Of a DNA stretch of 64,000 nt, positions 11,184 through 22,018 are shown one piece after another. Below the pieces are notes generated by a model. That model did not search any database and was not told the DNA's origin. It saw only the letters and a program-made list of their open reading frames with translations. Source of the DNA: Mytilus trossulus (Eukaryota; Mollusca; Bivalvia; Mytilida; Mytilidae); the NCBI RefSeq assembly GCF_036588685.1, contig NC_086378.1:77579127-77643126 (forward strand). The letters are read 5' to 3'. The position numbers and the translations under genes are program-made. Each line of letters starts with the position of its first letter. The first letter of the stretch is position 1.

Positions 11184-11732
11184 GTGGATTTATGTAGGGA
11201 GGATAGCATTTAAGGTTCATTCCATCAGTAGAGGTTACAAGAGCGCAATAATTTGTTTACATTCAACTGACAATTTTTTTTACCCCAAAGCGACATTTTT
11301 ACCCTAAAATGGTACTCAGAACAAAAAAACAAAAAACTTTGAGGCTCCTGGTTGGATGATGCAAGTTAGAATTATTTTTCATTTGACAGCTTATCCATTT
11401 AGGTTTGGAAACAGGTGAAAATTAAATTCATAAGACTCAATGTGAAAAAGATATTTTTGTTTATCAACTGAGGACTCATTCAAAATTAACCCTTCCAATT
11501 TAGTGGAAACTTTCTTTACAACTGCATTTTAGGGCACTTTTTGCCGTATGACCATATACTTTTTTTTGCTATGATAAAAGAGTCTCAGGAACTGCTACCC
11601 ATGCATTTTTTTATCTAGTTAGTTTATTCTTGAAGAAATAAATTTTTGAATACCTCTGGGGGCCTATGGAAAATGCATTACAAATAATTGCGCTCTTGTA
11701 ACCTATATAAACATCATATATACCTTAAACAA
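11184..11732. other. Intergenic or intronic, nothing recognised
   Basis: AT-rich sequence between the minus-strand exon and the second copy of its 3' flank. The octamer GCGCTCTTGTAACCT near 11690 has a near-inverted partner (GGTTACAAGAGCGC) near 11233, which bounds about 470 bp and may mark a small mobile element. Confidence 0.45.
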
Positions 11733-12085
11733 ATAAATGATAAATGATAAAAGGAAGACCATATACTTCTGCATGTTCATTTCTGACAAACAGTCATGCA
11801 TTCTGTAGCTTTAGGTTAACTATCACATCTGTGAAAACCGTTTATCGTGTTTTATATATTGGCGAAAATACATTAAGTTGACATTCGAGGTATAAATATT
11901 GTTAAAGCTAATATAACTGACATGAATATGCGTCAGCACTGTATAAAACATATAACAAAACAAAAAAACAGACTTAAAAATCTTCGTTACAAATGAGTGG
12001 AAACATGCACTCATTTACATATGAACGTATTTGCTAATTATCTTTTTAATGGTGTACCGTGTTTGATTGTTGGTGCTTTTTACTC
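11733..12085 (-). repeat. 3'-flank duplicate, copy 2, with truncated exon end
   Basis: Second copy of the 10555-10859 flank. Similarity continues to about 12085 (GTGTTTGATTGTTGGTGCTT against GTGTTTGGTTGTTTGGTGAT at 10864), which is the last part of the coding exon in copy 1. Beyond that it switches to repeat sequence, so the coding part of this copy is lost. Confidence 0.65.
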
Positions 12086-12529
12086 TTGTCGTGGTTTTTA
12101 CCGCCGACTTTACGGCATTGGGTTTTCTCATTGTTGAAGTCCAAACGGTTGCCTGAAATTGCTTTCATTCTTTCATTTGACCTTTGGATGATTGTATCAT
12201 TGGCACTAACACCACATGACCTTATATTTATATATATATATTAAAACAAATGTCCCCAAACCATGCCGATATTGAAAGTTGGCGTTGGAAGAGGGCATGC
12301 CTTTCTGACTACTTATGGCGTATTTATCTTTTAATTATTTGGATTGCTTGTTTGATTGGGTTGTTCGTGTTTAATGCTACTTTCGGTATTATTGTGCTAT
12401 TTCGTTGCTGTCAGTTTTTTAACGGTTAAGGAAACCAAATAGTACCATAGATCATCGGCAGGATTATTTGTATGTTGACTGATTGATATTTTATTCTTGG
12501 AAACATGGTTTATTTATTAAAAAAGATGA
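12086..12529. other. Repeat debris, no gene
   Basis: Includes a reversed F1-like fragment (TTGTTGAAG to about CACCACATGACC at 12137-12220) and unassigned AT-rich sequence. Confidence 0.45.
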
Positions 12530-12870
12530 GCTAAATATACCAGAGGGATAGGAAAACTCATAGATCGAAAATAAAATGACAAAAAACAAAAGAAAGACAA
12601 ACATACAAATAATAGAACACAATACACAACATAGAAATCAAAGACTAAGCAACACGAAACCCACCAAATACTGGGGGTGATCTCAGGTGCTCCGGAAGGG
12701 TAAGCAGATCCTACTTCACATGTGGCACTCTACGTGTTGCTCATGTTATTACAAACCCGGAAAAAAGTCTTATTCGGTAGGTCATATTCGTGAAAAGGGA
12801 AGGGGATCCGATATCATCTGCGAAACGGTTATTCTATATCAGTTATCCAACTTGTGATGGCGTCCGTAAA
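12530..12870 (-). mobile_element. F2 retroelement 3' tail
   Basis: Reverse-strand copy of a tail shared with 24513, 27222, 37540, 38690, 40590 and 54735. Blocks include GATCTCAGGTGCTCCGGAAG, GTGGCAC, and GATGGCGTCCGTAAAATTTA at its end. In the copy at 24513-25868 the same tail is continuous with reverse transcriptase coding sequence, so this is inferred to be a 5'-truncated retroelement insertion. Confidence 0.7.
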
Positions 12871-13964
12871 ATTTATTTATTAGTTGAAATTGGAATTTGA
12901 ACTAAGTGTGCTCTCTAGTAATTGCACGCTCTCTTATGGTTTTGTTTTGGGTGTTTTCAGCTCTATGTTTATATTTTTGCATCAGATTTTTACAGTCTTA
13001 ACTTGCTGTTTCGTGACTGGCTTCTAATTGTATGACAGTAAGTGTTTTTCTTGAAGCTAGTTGTTTTTGTGCTTCGTTCCAATCGGATGAGTCTTGCTTT
13101 TTTAAGGGTTTGTTTTTTGCTTTGTGTTGTTACACAATTGTCTTAGGTGGGTGGAGTGTTAAACACTGACATTGTGTATCTGACAGAAGCCTGTCATGCA
13201 CTCAGTAGTAGTTGTCAGTGGTTGGTGTCTGTTATACCACGTTTTTAATTGTAAGGTCGTAAATCAAGTCGTTCGTTTTTTCGTTTTCATATATTACATA
13301 TTTGCACGTCGTAGAATTGTGTAGCTGACTATATGGTATAGTTCCTTGTTGAAGGTCGTACTGTGACACATTCTTACTTAATAGAAATCATTTGGATTCT
13401 GTTTTTTCATTAGACATAATGCAACACACACTTAATTTTATAAAGAAAAGGGGGGGGGGGGTTAAATTATTCCGAAATGATACCAGAATCACGATTAGAT
13501 TGAAACGGGTGGTCAAAGACTCGAAAACTCGATAAAAAAACCCCGAAAAGTTCACCATTAGGTCTTCAACACAGAGAGAAAATAACGCACCGGAAGCCCT
13601 TTCGATACATTATACTATAGCTTAAGTGAAGATGGAACCTCCAAAATATATAAAAGAACCAAAGTTAGATCAAAACCAAACTTAAAAGCCATTATTGACC
13701 ATTATTTTGATTTTGGCCCGGGAGAAGGTGGATAAATGTTGCTATAATTTACATTGATTCAGTTAATACTAGAAAGATAAGAAAAAAAGTTATGCTGCCT
13801 TAAAAAATGCAAGGCAAAATAGTCTACAAAATTGTAAATACATTTTCGTATGGCTAGATATTTTTTTAACTGCTTCGGTTGAAAAACATATAAGATGGAG
13901 GACGATTGCGCGTCTGTTCGCATCATATTCTTTTCTTTTTAATATTTCGACCTCCCCAGACAAC
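12871..13964. other. Intergenic, nothing recognised
   Basis: AT-rich with a poly-G tract at about 13449-13460. No ORF or repeat array seen. Confidence 0.45.
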
Positions 13965-14270
13965 ATGAGTATGTTGGCTCAACATTGGCACAACGTATAT
14001 CATTGCATTGGCCCATCGTTGTATTTTAACGTTGGCCCAACGTATAAGTGCAAAGTGGGCCTACGTTGGCCCAACATGATGGCTTCATGTTGGCCCAACG
14101 TTGTACGGTTATATGCAATACATAGAGCCAACGTTGGCACATTGTATGAAAAACGAAATCCATGTTGGCACAACGTTGGACCAACGTAGAAATATCTTTT
14201 CTTATGTTGGCACTATGTTGGTCCAAGGTAGGTATTTCTCATTTTTATGTTGGCAATACGTTGGTTTATT
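13965..14270. repeat. Palindromic GTTGGCCCAAC repeat cluster
   Basis: At least ten irregularly spaced copies of self-complementary motifs such as ACGTTGGCCCAACGT, TGTTGGCACAACG and TTGGACCAACG. Because the motif is its own reverse complement, open frames appear on both strands here and are artefacts. The same motif forms a regular array at 16440-16712. Confidence 0.8.
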
Positions 14271-16439
14271 GTTTCAACCAAATTACAATGGATGCTGCAT
14301 GATGAGCTGTATGATAAATACTCCGGAGCGCATTTGATCTTTTTTTGTATTCCAAACTGCCAAAGTTTAAGGTAGCAATTCTGTATTTTTGTATTACCCA
14401 TTGTTGTTACTGTCCTTGTTTTTTTCATGAACTTTGCCTCTTTAATTTTATTCATTGTATGACGCTAAGATATTTCTTTGGCAATGTTTGATGGATCGAC
14501 CAGATAAACTCTGTTTCATTTGGTGTCTTGTAAAGAGTTGTCTCATTAGCAATCATACCACATCTTCTTTTTTCATATCAATTTCATTTATTTCTTTAAC
14601 AGAACAAATGACGTATGTTTTATGGTTAGGCGATCATACAAATAGTTTTTTCGGAGATGTAATTTTTGTTGTATTGGTTCCAGATCCAGAATGAAAATTT
14701 TAAAATAATTCAGAAGATGAAACTTTATTTATTTTAAATTTGATATCATTGGTCGTCACCACGAGTAGTGTCCTCCTCAATTTGAACTTCAACAGTGTCA
14801 TTATTATTTATATATAATGTTATTCTTTTTTTCCCTTCTCTGTTTATTGCCACCTTCTCTGTCAAGGCTTAAGCGCCGCCAATCTTTAGCTGCATCATCT
14901 ATCTCTTTATCCGAAGACTCTTTACAGCTATGTCAGGTTTTTTTCTAACCGACTCTGTAATAAAGTTATAAGTAAACTTGAATTGCGTATTTGTCTAATG
15001 CATGCGTGCGTAATCTCCCTTCTAGATATGTAATATAAATTAAAGTATATTTTCTAAATAGTTTAAACACTATTTAATACAAAATAGAATCTTAAATAAC
15101 CATTTTTATTTTATATTGGTTATTTGTCTAATGGTCAGAAATTCATTAGTATTAGGAGGATTTGTGGGTATAACAAACCCTTATTACTATTATTTCAGAA
15201 TTCGGTATCATACTTTATATATTCGTAATATAAATGATATATAAAGAATAATTTAGATGTGTATTAATGAACAATTATATATATTTGATATATAAAAACA
15301 CTGTTACACATTCAAGTGTGTATATGATCAGGTTTCACAAATATATCGTATCTGTTTGCATGCGATTTAGAAATACAATAAAACTAACAAATTCATTTAT
15401 ATTTTAATGTAGTAGAAATCATTATACCACATTTTTGAAACATTACGGAATAAGGTACATCTTAAGACGCTTTTATTCCATTAACTTCAGTAATGATCAT
15501 ACATGTTGTGGTTATAGATTTATACAATTTACCATTTGTTTGAAGATACTAATGTTCAGTGGCAAATATTTCATGATAATTAATAGGATTGAATTGATTT
15601 AAAATCTAGAAAATATTTCGCCCGAAACGTATAAACTTCAAGATCAGCATTATAAAATGATAGAAATTAATATATGTTTTGATTTTTAACAACATCCCTC
15701 AGTTTAAAAAATCATATTGTGTTTGTCATTCTGAATCGTATATATATATATATCAGATTTTTTAAAGTTACAACTTACATGTTACTATCTTTCTCTTTGA
15801 ATCTCAGATGACATGCTTTTCTCTTTTTGTTTTCTTCGTATCACTGCTTTCTTACAAATACACAACAGGAAATAATCACAAAAGTGACCATCCCATTACA
15901 TTCAGATTTCCTATAAACTTAATTACCATAGCAACTATCTTTGAAATTTGTCGAACATATGGTCAACCTTATCAGAATGGGCTTGATTAACAGACTGGCT
16001 GTATCAAATATCACTCTGCATATAATTGCTATTATTATGTTTCACAAAGTTTAATGAATAAAGTTACTATAAATAATGATTGCAATAAATTTTAATTTTT
16101 AACTAGGCAATCTATGTTTACGATATACATTTTTTTTATTACAGTAATGATATTCCAGTATAAATTTTACCTGACTTATATATAGAATATAATATATGAT
16201 CATGCTGGCCCAACATAGAGTTGTAAATGTAATTTCAGTTGATACACACTTTCGGTATAACTTTTCATAAAGCCTGCTGCAATCGAAATTATCCGCCTCC
16301 AATGAGAAATAAAGCGTAAAATATTATATAATCAATTCTATTAACAAAATTTCATATCGGCCCTATGTTGCTACTAACATAATGCCAACATTTGCCCGAT
16401 TATTTATAACCAACATGAGATAATAATATGAATTTACAA
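14271..16439. other. AT-rich segment between the two palindromic arrays
   Basis: No convincing gene. A 60-codon ORF at 15808-15990 (+) starts with a hydrophobic stretch (CFSLFVFFVSLLSY) and follows a TCTCAG that could act as a splice acceptor. An AATAAA lies past its stop. I judge it probably chance. Confidence 0.4.
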
Positions 16440-16712
16440 CAACAGACCAACGTTGGGCCAATGTTGTGCAGCCGACACCAACGTGCGACCAATGTACCGA
16501 CAATTTGCCAACATTGGGCCAATGTTGTGCAGCCAACATAAACTTGCGACCAACGGACCGACAATTTGCCAACGTTGGGCCAATGTTGTGCAGCCAACAT
16601 CAACTTGCGACCAACGGACCGACAATTTGCCAACGTTGGGCCAATGTTGTGAAGCCAACACCAACGGTCGACCAACGGGCCGACCATTTGCCAACGTTGG
16701 CCCACTGTTAGT
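16440..16712. repeat. 61-bp tandem repeat of palindromic CCAACGTTGG type
   Basis: Just over four copies of a 61-bp unit, aligned on CAATTTGCCAAC at 16501, 16562 and 16623, with a diverged copy at 16684. Each unit contains CCAACGTTGGGCCAATGTTG, which is nearly self-complementary. ORFs on both strands are by-products of the 61-bp period. Confidence 0.9.
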
Positions 16713-17373
16713 CTGCTGACTGGGTCATTTCGGTTACCCTGTTGAGGTGGCACAAAAATCATCTTTTTACGCCAGAATATATTAAATATATTTTATGGCT
16801 TTTATATTTAAAAACAAGAAGTGTTCGAAAATAAATATTCCTGCGTAAAATCAACAGCAGTTATATCTAACATGTCTGAACTGACGCATTGGCTCTCTCG
16901 AAAAGGAAGGAAAACACTAAATATATTGTAAAGGAAGTTACCAATATGTATGTTAATGTCCTGTTTTTGTTTGATTTTTGTTTGTTAAATTCTCTTAAAA
17001 TTAAATTGTTTAAATTATTTATTTTACATAAATCATTCAAAAATAAAGTGACATACGCGTAAATATAATACTACGAAGTATATTTTTTTACGATTTGGTA
17101 TTTGTAAATAAAACCACATGATATATTGTTACCTTGACTTTGAATAGTTTTCTTGAAATACATTGAACACAATACATTTTATTTTTAAAATCAAAAGTAC
17201 TTTTGATTAACATAAGCAATAGGAATAACATTAAGTTGACATAATCATATCTTGACAACAAGTACACTACATTAATGTGATGACAGTCAGTCGGATGAAA
17301 ATAAACACATAAATTATATCAGATTCATGTTTGGTTTGTTAATTTTTATTTCATAATCATAATTAATGTTATA

Positions 17374-17464
17374 ATGGAAGAGACACTTTACTTCATCGTG
17401 TTGATAATCTTATCGCAAGTACATGTTATAACAGGAGCAGGAGGTAGAGGAGCATATACACACA
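17374..17464 (+). CDS. Galaxin-like gene 1, exon 1 (signal peptide)
   Basis: Starts at ATG 17374 and codes for 30 residues plus one base, then a perfect GTAAGT donor at 17465. The peptide has an acidic start (MEET), a hydrophobic core LYFIVLIIL, and a likely cleavage site near VITG-AGG, so secretion is predicted. It joins exon 2 at 20486: the leftover A plus TG makes an in-frame Met codon. The same exon, differing at few residues, is found at 50187-50277 before a second galaxin-like gene, which strongly supports the model. Exon 1 is too short to be found as a plain long ORF. Confidence 0.85.
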
Positions 17465-18559
17465 GTAAGTTACAAAAAACATATCTATATAGTATTATTT
17501 ACGTGTGTTATTTTTGATTTGTATTTTTTTTTCACATGTGTTACTGATTTTTTCTCATAGAATTTAATAAATTATTATGTAACTTTTCTATCAGATATTT
17601 TTTAATGATAAAGCGATAAATATATATGCTAGGAATCAATAGGCGCTAAATATTATTTAAAAAATGTACCAATTACGACAATGTCAAACTTTTTGGTAAT
17701 CACGGTTAACTGCGCCATTTTACCAAGATGTCATTTACATAAATACACGTACATGTATTATAATTAATATGTCGACTTCATGACTGAACACCTATTAAAA
17801 TAAATAATACAAATAAATAAGTAGTTTGGTTATTAGGCAGACCACGTTATTGTATCGTCCTGGGGATTCATGAACTATTTTCCACTGGACGTTTTATAAG
17901 AATAAGAAAACTGCTTTCAGTAAAATTCTTTGCATCATGATTATTTTATCATTCCCATTTATTACATATATTCTTTAAAACATTTTACCTTAGAAAAAAC
18001 CCACAGATACTCATCTAAATCTATGAAACACGTTCAATAAATGTTTTCATTATTTTCGTTTTTCATTTCTATTTTTAATTCACTTTTGACCGTTCAACAT
18101 TGGTATCAATTTGTTTTTGTTCCCTGGAAATGTGCTGATTACTATCTATTTCCGTATACTGAAAATTCATGAAGGAATATTAGTCGCCATTTTATATAGC
18201 ATACCTGTATTTAAAAAAAATATTGTTTTGTAATATTTTTTGTGACTGTTTATCTTAAATAGGCACTCATGTCCTTCTTCAATCATTTTCCTATATGAAG
18301 CAATTAAATGTCATTTGGTCTCTTCTGGAGAGTTATATCATTGCAATCATACGACATCTTCTTTTTTTATTAACTGTGAGGTTTGTTACTAGTGCTGTAG
18401 GGATGCAGTAGAATGTGACCCTGTGTTTGTAGTGTATGACCTTATATTTTTACAATGAGAGATTTTGGTTTGTGAGAGAGCTGTCTCTATATTCCATGAA
18501 ATAACTGTTCTATTACAAATGTACTTTTACTATATATTTTCTGTGTCATGGTGTCTTCG

Positions 18560-18900
18560 GTCTCTTCTGAAGAATTATTTCATTGACAATCATACCACAT
18601 CTTTCCCGGTCAGGAATATGACAGTTGTATCCATTCGTTTGATGTTTGATGCAATCACAGTGTGAGTGGGGCATCCGTGTACTACGAACACATTCTTGTT
18701 TATATATAGATTAGACCGTTGGTTTTCCTGTTTGTATGGTTTTACACTTGTCATTTTAGTGAGGTCTTTATAGCTTGCTGTTCGGTGTGAGCAAAGACAC
18801 CGTGTTGAAGATCGTACTTGTAATGGTTTACTTCTACGAATTGTGACTTGGATGGAGAGTTGTCTCATTGGCACCCATACAATCTCTTCTTATATCTATT
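18560..18900 (-). repeat. Dispersed repeat family F1, reversed copy
   Basis: Contains the reverse complement of the F1 head (GAGAGTTGTCTCATTGGCAC at 18855) and of internal F1 blocks (TTGTGTGAGC-like and AGACCGTTGGTTTTCC). It lies within the galaxin 1 intron. Confidence 0.7.
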
Positions 18901-19026
18901 TACATTTTAGGTAGCTACTATTTCGATGATATCGTTTAATGAAAAAAGTAATGTAATACAAATTGACATGAAATATAAAAAACAATATAATTGAAAAAAA
19001 AAATCACTAAAATTGTGTTAATATAA

Positions 19027-19420
19027 AAAAGAAGATGTGGTATGATTGCCAATGAGACAACTATCCACAAAAGACCAAAATGACACAAACATTAACAACT
19101 ATACGTCACTGTACGGCCTTCAACAATGAGCAAAGCCCATACCGCATAGTCAGCTATAAAAGGCCCCGATAAGACAATGTAAAACAATTCAATCGAGAAA
19201 ACTAACGGCCTTATTTAAGTAAATAAATGAATATAAAACAAATATGTAACGCATAAACGAACGACAACCACTGAATTACAGGCTTCTTACTTGGGACATG
19301 CACATAAATAAATAATGTGGCGGGATTAAACATAATAGCGGGATCCCAACCCTGCCCCTAACCTGGGAAAGTCGTATAACAGTACAATATAATAATTAAT
19401 ACTCTGCTAACCACGTCCCT
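19027..19420 (+). repeat. Dispersed repeat family F1, near-full copy
   Basis: Starts AAAAAGAAGATGTGGTATGA and continues through TGTACGGCCTTCAACAATGA, CATACCGCATAGTCAGCTAT and GGGATCCCAACCCT. It parallels 58663-59022 and 23765-24190 block by block. Confidence 0.8.
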
Positions 19421-19518
19421 GTGCATTACATCACTGTTTTGTAAATATCTACAAAGGGCACGTTAGTTTTAGATGGAAGACGATACAGACTTGATTATCT
19501 CAAATTTGATATAATTCA

Positions 19519-19760
19519 TAATATTTATTTAATTTATACTATTTATTATATCCATTTTATTCATACTATTTATAATATTTATTTTATTCATGCTATTTAT
19601 AATATTCATTTGATTCATACTATTTATAATATTTATTTGATTCATACTATTTATAATATTCATTTTATTCATTCTATTTATAATACTAGTATTCATTTTA
19701 TTCATACTATTATTAATATTCATTTTATTCAAACTATTCATAATACTCATATTATTCATA
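19519..19760. repeat. 27-bp AT-rich tandem array
   Basis: About nine imperfect copies of a 27-bp unit containing TTCATACTATTTATAATATT. The 27-bp length keeps frame, so the minus strand shows a 79-codon Asn/Met/Ile-rich ORF that is an artefact. Confidence 0.85.
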
Positions 19761-20485
19761 AAATTCAATATACAAATAAGTGAGATGAATAAATCTAAAA
19801 CACCGAAATTACATTGTCAAAATCAAATGAACAAAATACCTAGGATAAGAATGCCATGTGAGTTAACTATTGAATTCATATCATATTTGAGGCAAATGAA
19901 AATTTCAACTTTTTAACAATACAAAAGTGGCATTTGCTCCCATACATTGTGGATGAATTTAAATGCATTTTATGCACTAATGGATATCGGTTATATGAAG
20001 GATGTACTTAGGTGATCTAAGGTAAAATTAAATAAATCAAGAATTCAAAATTGACACTTAAAGTTTAAAAAGTACTTGTCGAGGATCAAAATAGGCAAAA
20101 AAATTATATATGTCGAGATATTTGATTTATAAAATATGACGAGAAAAGGCTGACTCGGACTTTTACCTTATTGCATTGGTATTTTTTTGGTCTCAAATCA
20201 AAACAAAGAAAATCAAGAATCTGCTTAAATTTTGTCAAATGACCTTTTATGAGCTTTTTTAAGTCTTATGTTTAAAGATAAATAGGTGCTATGGGGCAAA
20301 CTATTCTACCTTGCATCGTAAGGAAAAAACACCAAGGAATCCGAACAAGTAATAAACTCTCCCTATAATGCAATTTGGAATGCAGTTCTCCTTTTGTTGA
20401 AGAGCAAATGTAATTCTGTTATGTATTAAATCATTGTTAAAAAGTTTTCATTTCCGATAATCTCATACTTATATTTTTTTTGTAG

Positions 20486-21834
20486 TGAAGTACTGTGAAT
20501 CCAAGCTTTATAATCCCCGGTATCAGACTTGCTGTGACGGCGTGATAACTGTTCCTGGAGGATGGCCATGTTGCAAAACAGAGGTTTATAATTCAGAAAA
20601 TGCTATTTGCTGTAAAGATAAAATTCATTATAAGAAAGGTGCGTCCTGCTGCAAGGACGAGGCATATAATCCGGAATATGAAACATGTTGCGATGAAAAG
20701 ATATATTCTGTAAAGGACGGAAATTGCTGCGGTGAGAAACTTTATGACCCAAGGACAGAGAAATGTTGCAAAGGATCGATAAATGATAAAGTAGAATCAT
20801 TTTACCAGTGTTGCTCAGACACGGCATACAATCCTTTGCACGACACATGTTGTTCCGGTAAACTTTATCCAGAAAGGGATCTACAGTGTTGTGGAGAAAA
20901 GTCTTACAATCCTTTACACGAATCATGTTGTTCCGGTAATCTGTATTTACACAGTGGACTAAAGTGTTGTGGAGACACCACATACAATCCTTTGCATGGA
21001 ACATGTTGTTCCGGTAAACTGTATTCACAAGGAGGACTACAGTGTTGTGGCGACACAACATACAATCCTTTGCATGGGACATGTTGTTCTGGCAATCTGT
21101 ATCCACACAGTGGACTACAGTGTTGTGGAGGCTCGGGTTACAGTCCTTTGCACCACACGTGTTGTTCTGGTAAACTGTATTCAATAGGAGGGCTAGAGTG
21201 TATCAGTTGTGGAGGCGAGAGTTATAGCCCTTTACATGAAACATGCTGTTCCGGTAAACTGTATCCTCACAGTGGACTACAGTGTTGTGGAGACTCGGGT
21301 TACAGTCCTTTGCACCAAACGTGTTGTTCCGATAAATTGTATTCAATAGGAGGGCTAGAGTGTAACAGTTGTGGAGGCGAGAGTTACAGTCCTTTACATG
21401 AAACATGTTGTTTCGGTAAACTGTATCCACACAGTGGACTACAGTGTTGTGGAGACTCGGGTTACAGTCCTTTGCATCAAACGTGTTGTTCCGGTAACCT
21501 GTATTCAATTGGAGGGTTAGAGTGTAACAGTTGTGGAGGCGAGAGTTATAGCCCTTTACATGAAACATGTTGTTCCGGTAAACTTTATCCACACAGTGGA
21601 CTACAGTGTTGTGGAGACTCGGCTTACAGTCCTTTGCATCACACATGTTGCAATGGAATTGTTTATGAACCAAGTGGTTTATCATGTTGTGGTACACAGG
21701 CATATGACTCTTCTATTCTGTCATGCTGCAATGGCAAGATCACGCATGTATACTCTATATGTTCCACAGACAGGCGGTCAATGAGTGATTATAAGGAAGT
21801 GCTTAGAAGATTTTCTCCATTGTTGATTTTTTGA
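20486..21834 (+). CDS. Galaxin-like gene 1, exon 2 (di-cysteine repeat protein)
   Basis: Codes for the remaining 448 residues after the split Met codon; the full protein is 479 aa. It is made of galaxin-type units of 13 + 13 residues, typically CCSGKLYPHSGLQ then CCGDSGYSPLHQT. I count 28 CC pairs, three C-x-S-C variants and two single Cys. That is 64 Cys, an even number that fits full disulfide pairing. The N-terminal third is irregular and is shared with gene 2; the C-terminal half is highly uniform. The tail ends RRFSPLLIF, nearly as in gene 2. Galaxins are secreted matrix proteins first known from coral skeleton. A similar extracellular role, structural or defensive, is inferred. The frame appears to start with GTG at 20485, but its G is the last base of the intron's AG. 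Confidence 0.88.
21118..21603 (+). repeat. 162-bp higher-order repeat inside galaxin-like gene 1
   Basis: The string CAGTGTTGTGGAG recurs at 21118, 21280, 21442 and 21604, exactly 162 bp apart. Each 54-residue period joins a normal CC unit to a unit with the di-cysteine split by two residues (ECISC or ECNSC). Near identity between copies points to recent unequal exchange. Confidence 0.95.
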
Positions 21835-21849
21835 GAATAGGATAACATT

Positions 21850-22018
21850 TTAGAAACAAGACTTTAAGACGTCAATCGAAAACGATATATCAATGAAAGA
21901 TGGGACAGCACTAACGGTCAGATACAGTAAACAAAAGTAAAAAAAAATTACAAGTATTCGATGTGCAATTACATAATTTTCTTATTTTTAAGTTGCTATA
22001 TATAGTCAAACCGGACTG
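21850..22018 (-). pseudogene. Remnant of the 3' end of a serpin like that at 4715
   Basis: Matches, in the same plus-strand order, the sequence just downstream of the 4715 serpin: TTTAAGACGTCAATCGAAAA and CGATATAT (4370-4397 there), then TTCGATGTGCAATTACATAA, TAAGTTGC and TCAAACCGGACTGT (4654-4727 there). The last block contains that serpin's stop and final codons on the minus strand. The rest of the gene is missing. Confidence 0.75.

Larger units (their letters stand above)
17465..20485 (+). other. Galaxin-like gene 1 intron (3.0 kb, phase 1)
   Basis: Runs from GTAAGT to TTTTTTTTGTAG. It holds an F1 copy at about 18560-18900 (-), an F1 copy at about 19027-19420 (+) and a 27-bp AT-rich array at 19519-19760. 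Segments near 17670-17760 still resemble the intron of the second gene near 50817-50915 (shared ATGTCAAACTTTTT and GCCATTTT). So the introns are homologous and gained insertions separately. Confidence 0.8.

Noticed and set aside
16363-16762. Overlapping ORFs on both strands with Cys and Trp repeats
   Set aside because: Produced by the 61-bp palindromic repeat. Period and palindromy explain open frames on both strands.
19529-19768. 79-codon Asn/Met/Ile repeat protein
   Set aside because: It is a 27-bp AT-rich array within an intron, and 27 is a multiple of 3 so the frame stays open by arithmetic.
20603-21703. Long minus-strand ORFs (193 and 166 codons) across galaxin-like gene 1
   Set aside because: They are shadows of the repetitive coding strand. 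The plus frame has clear family motifs and correct splicing, while the minus frames have none.
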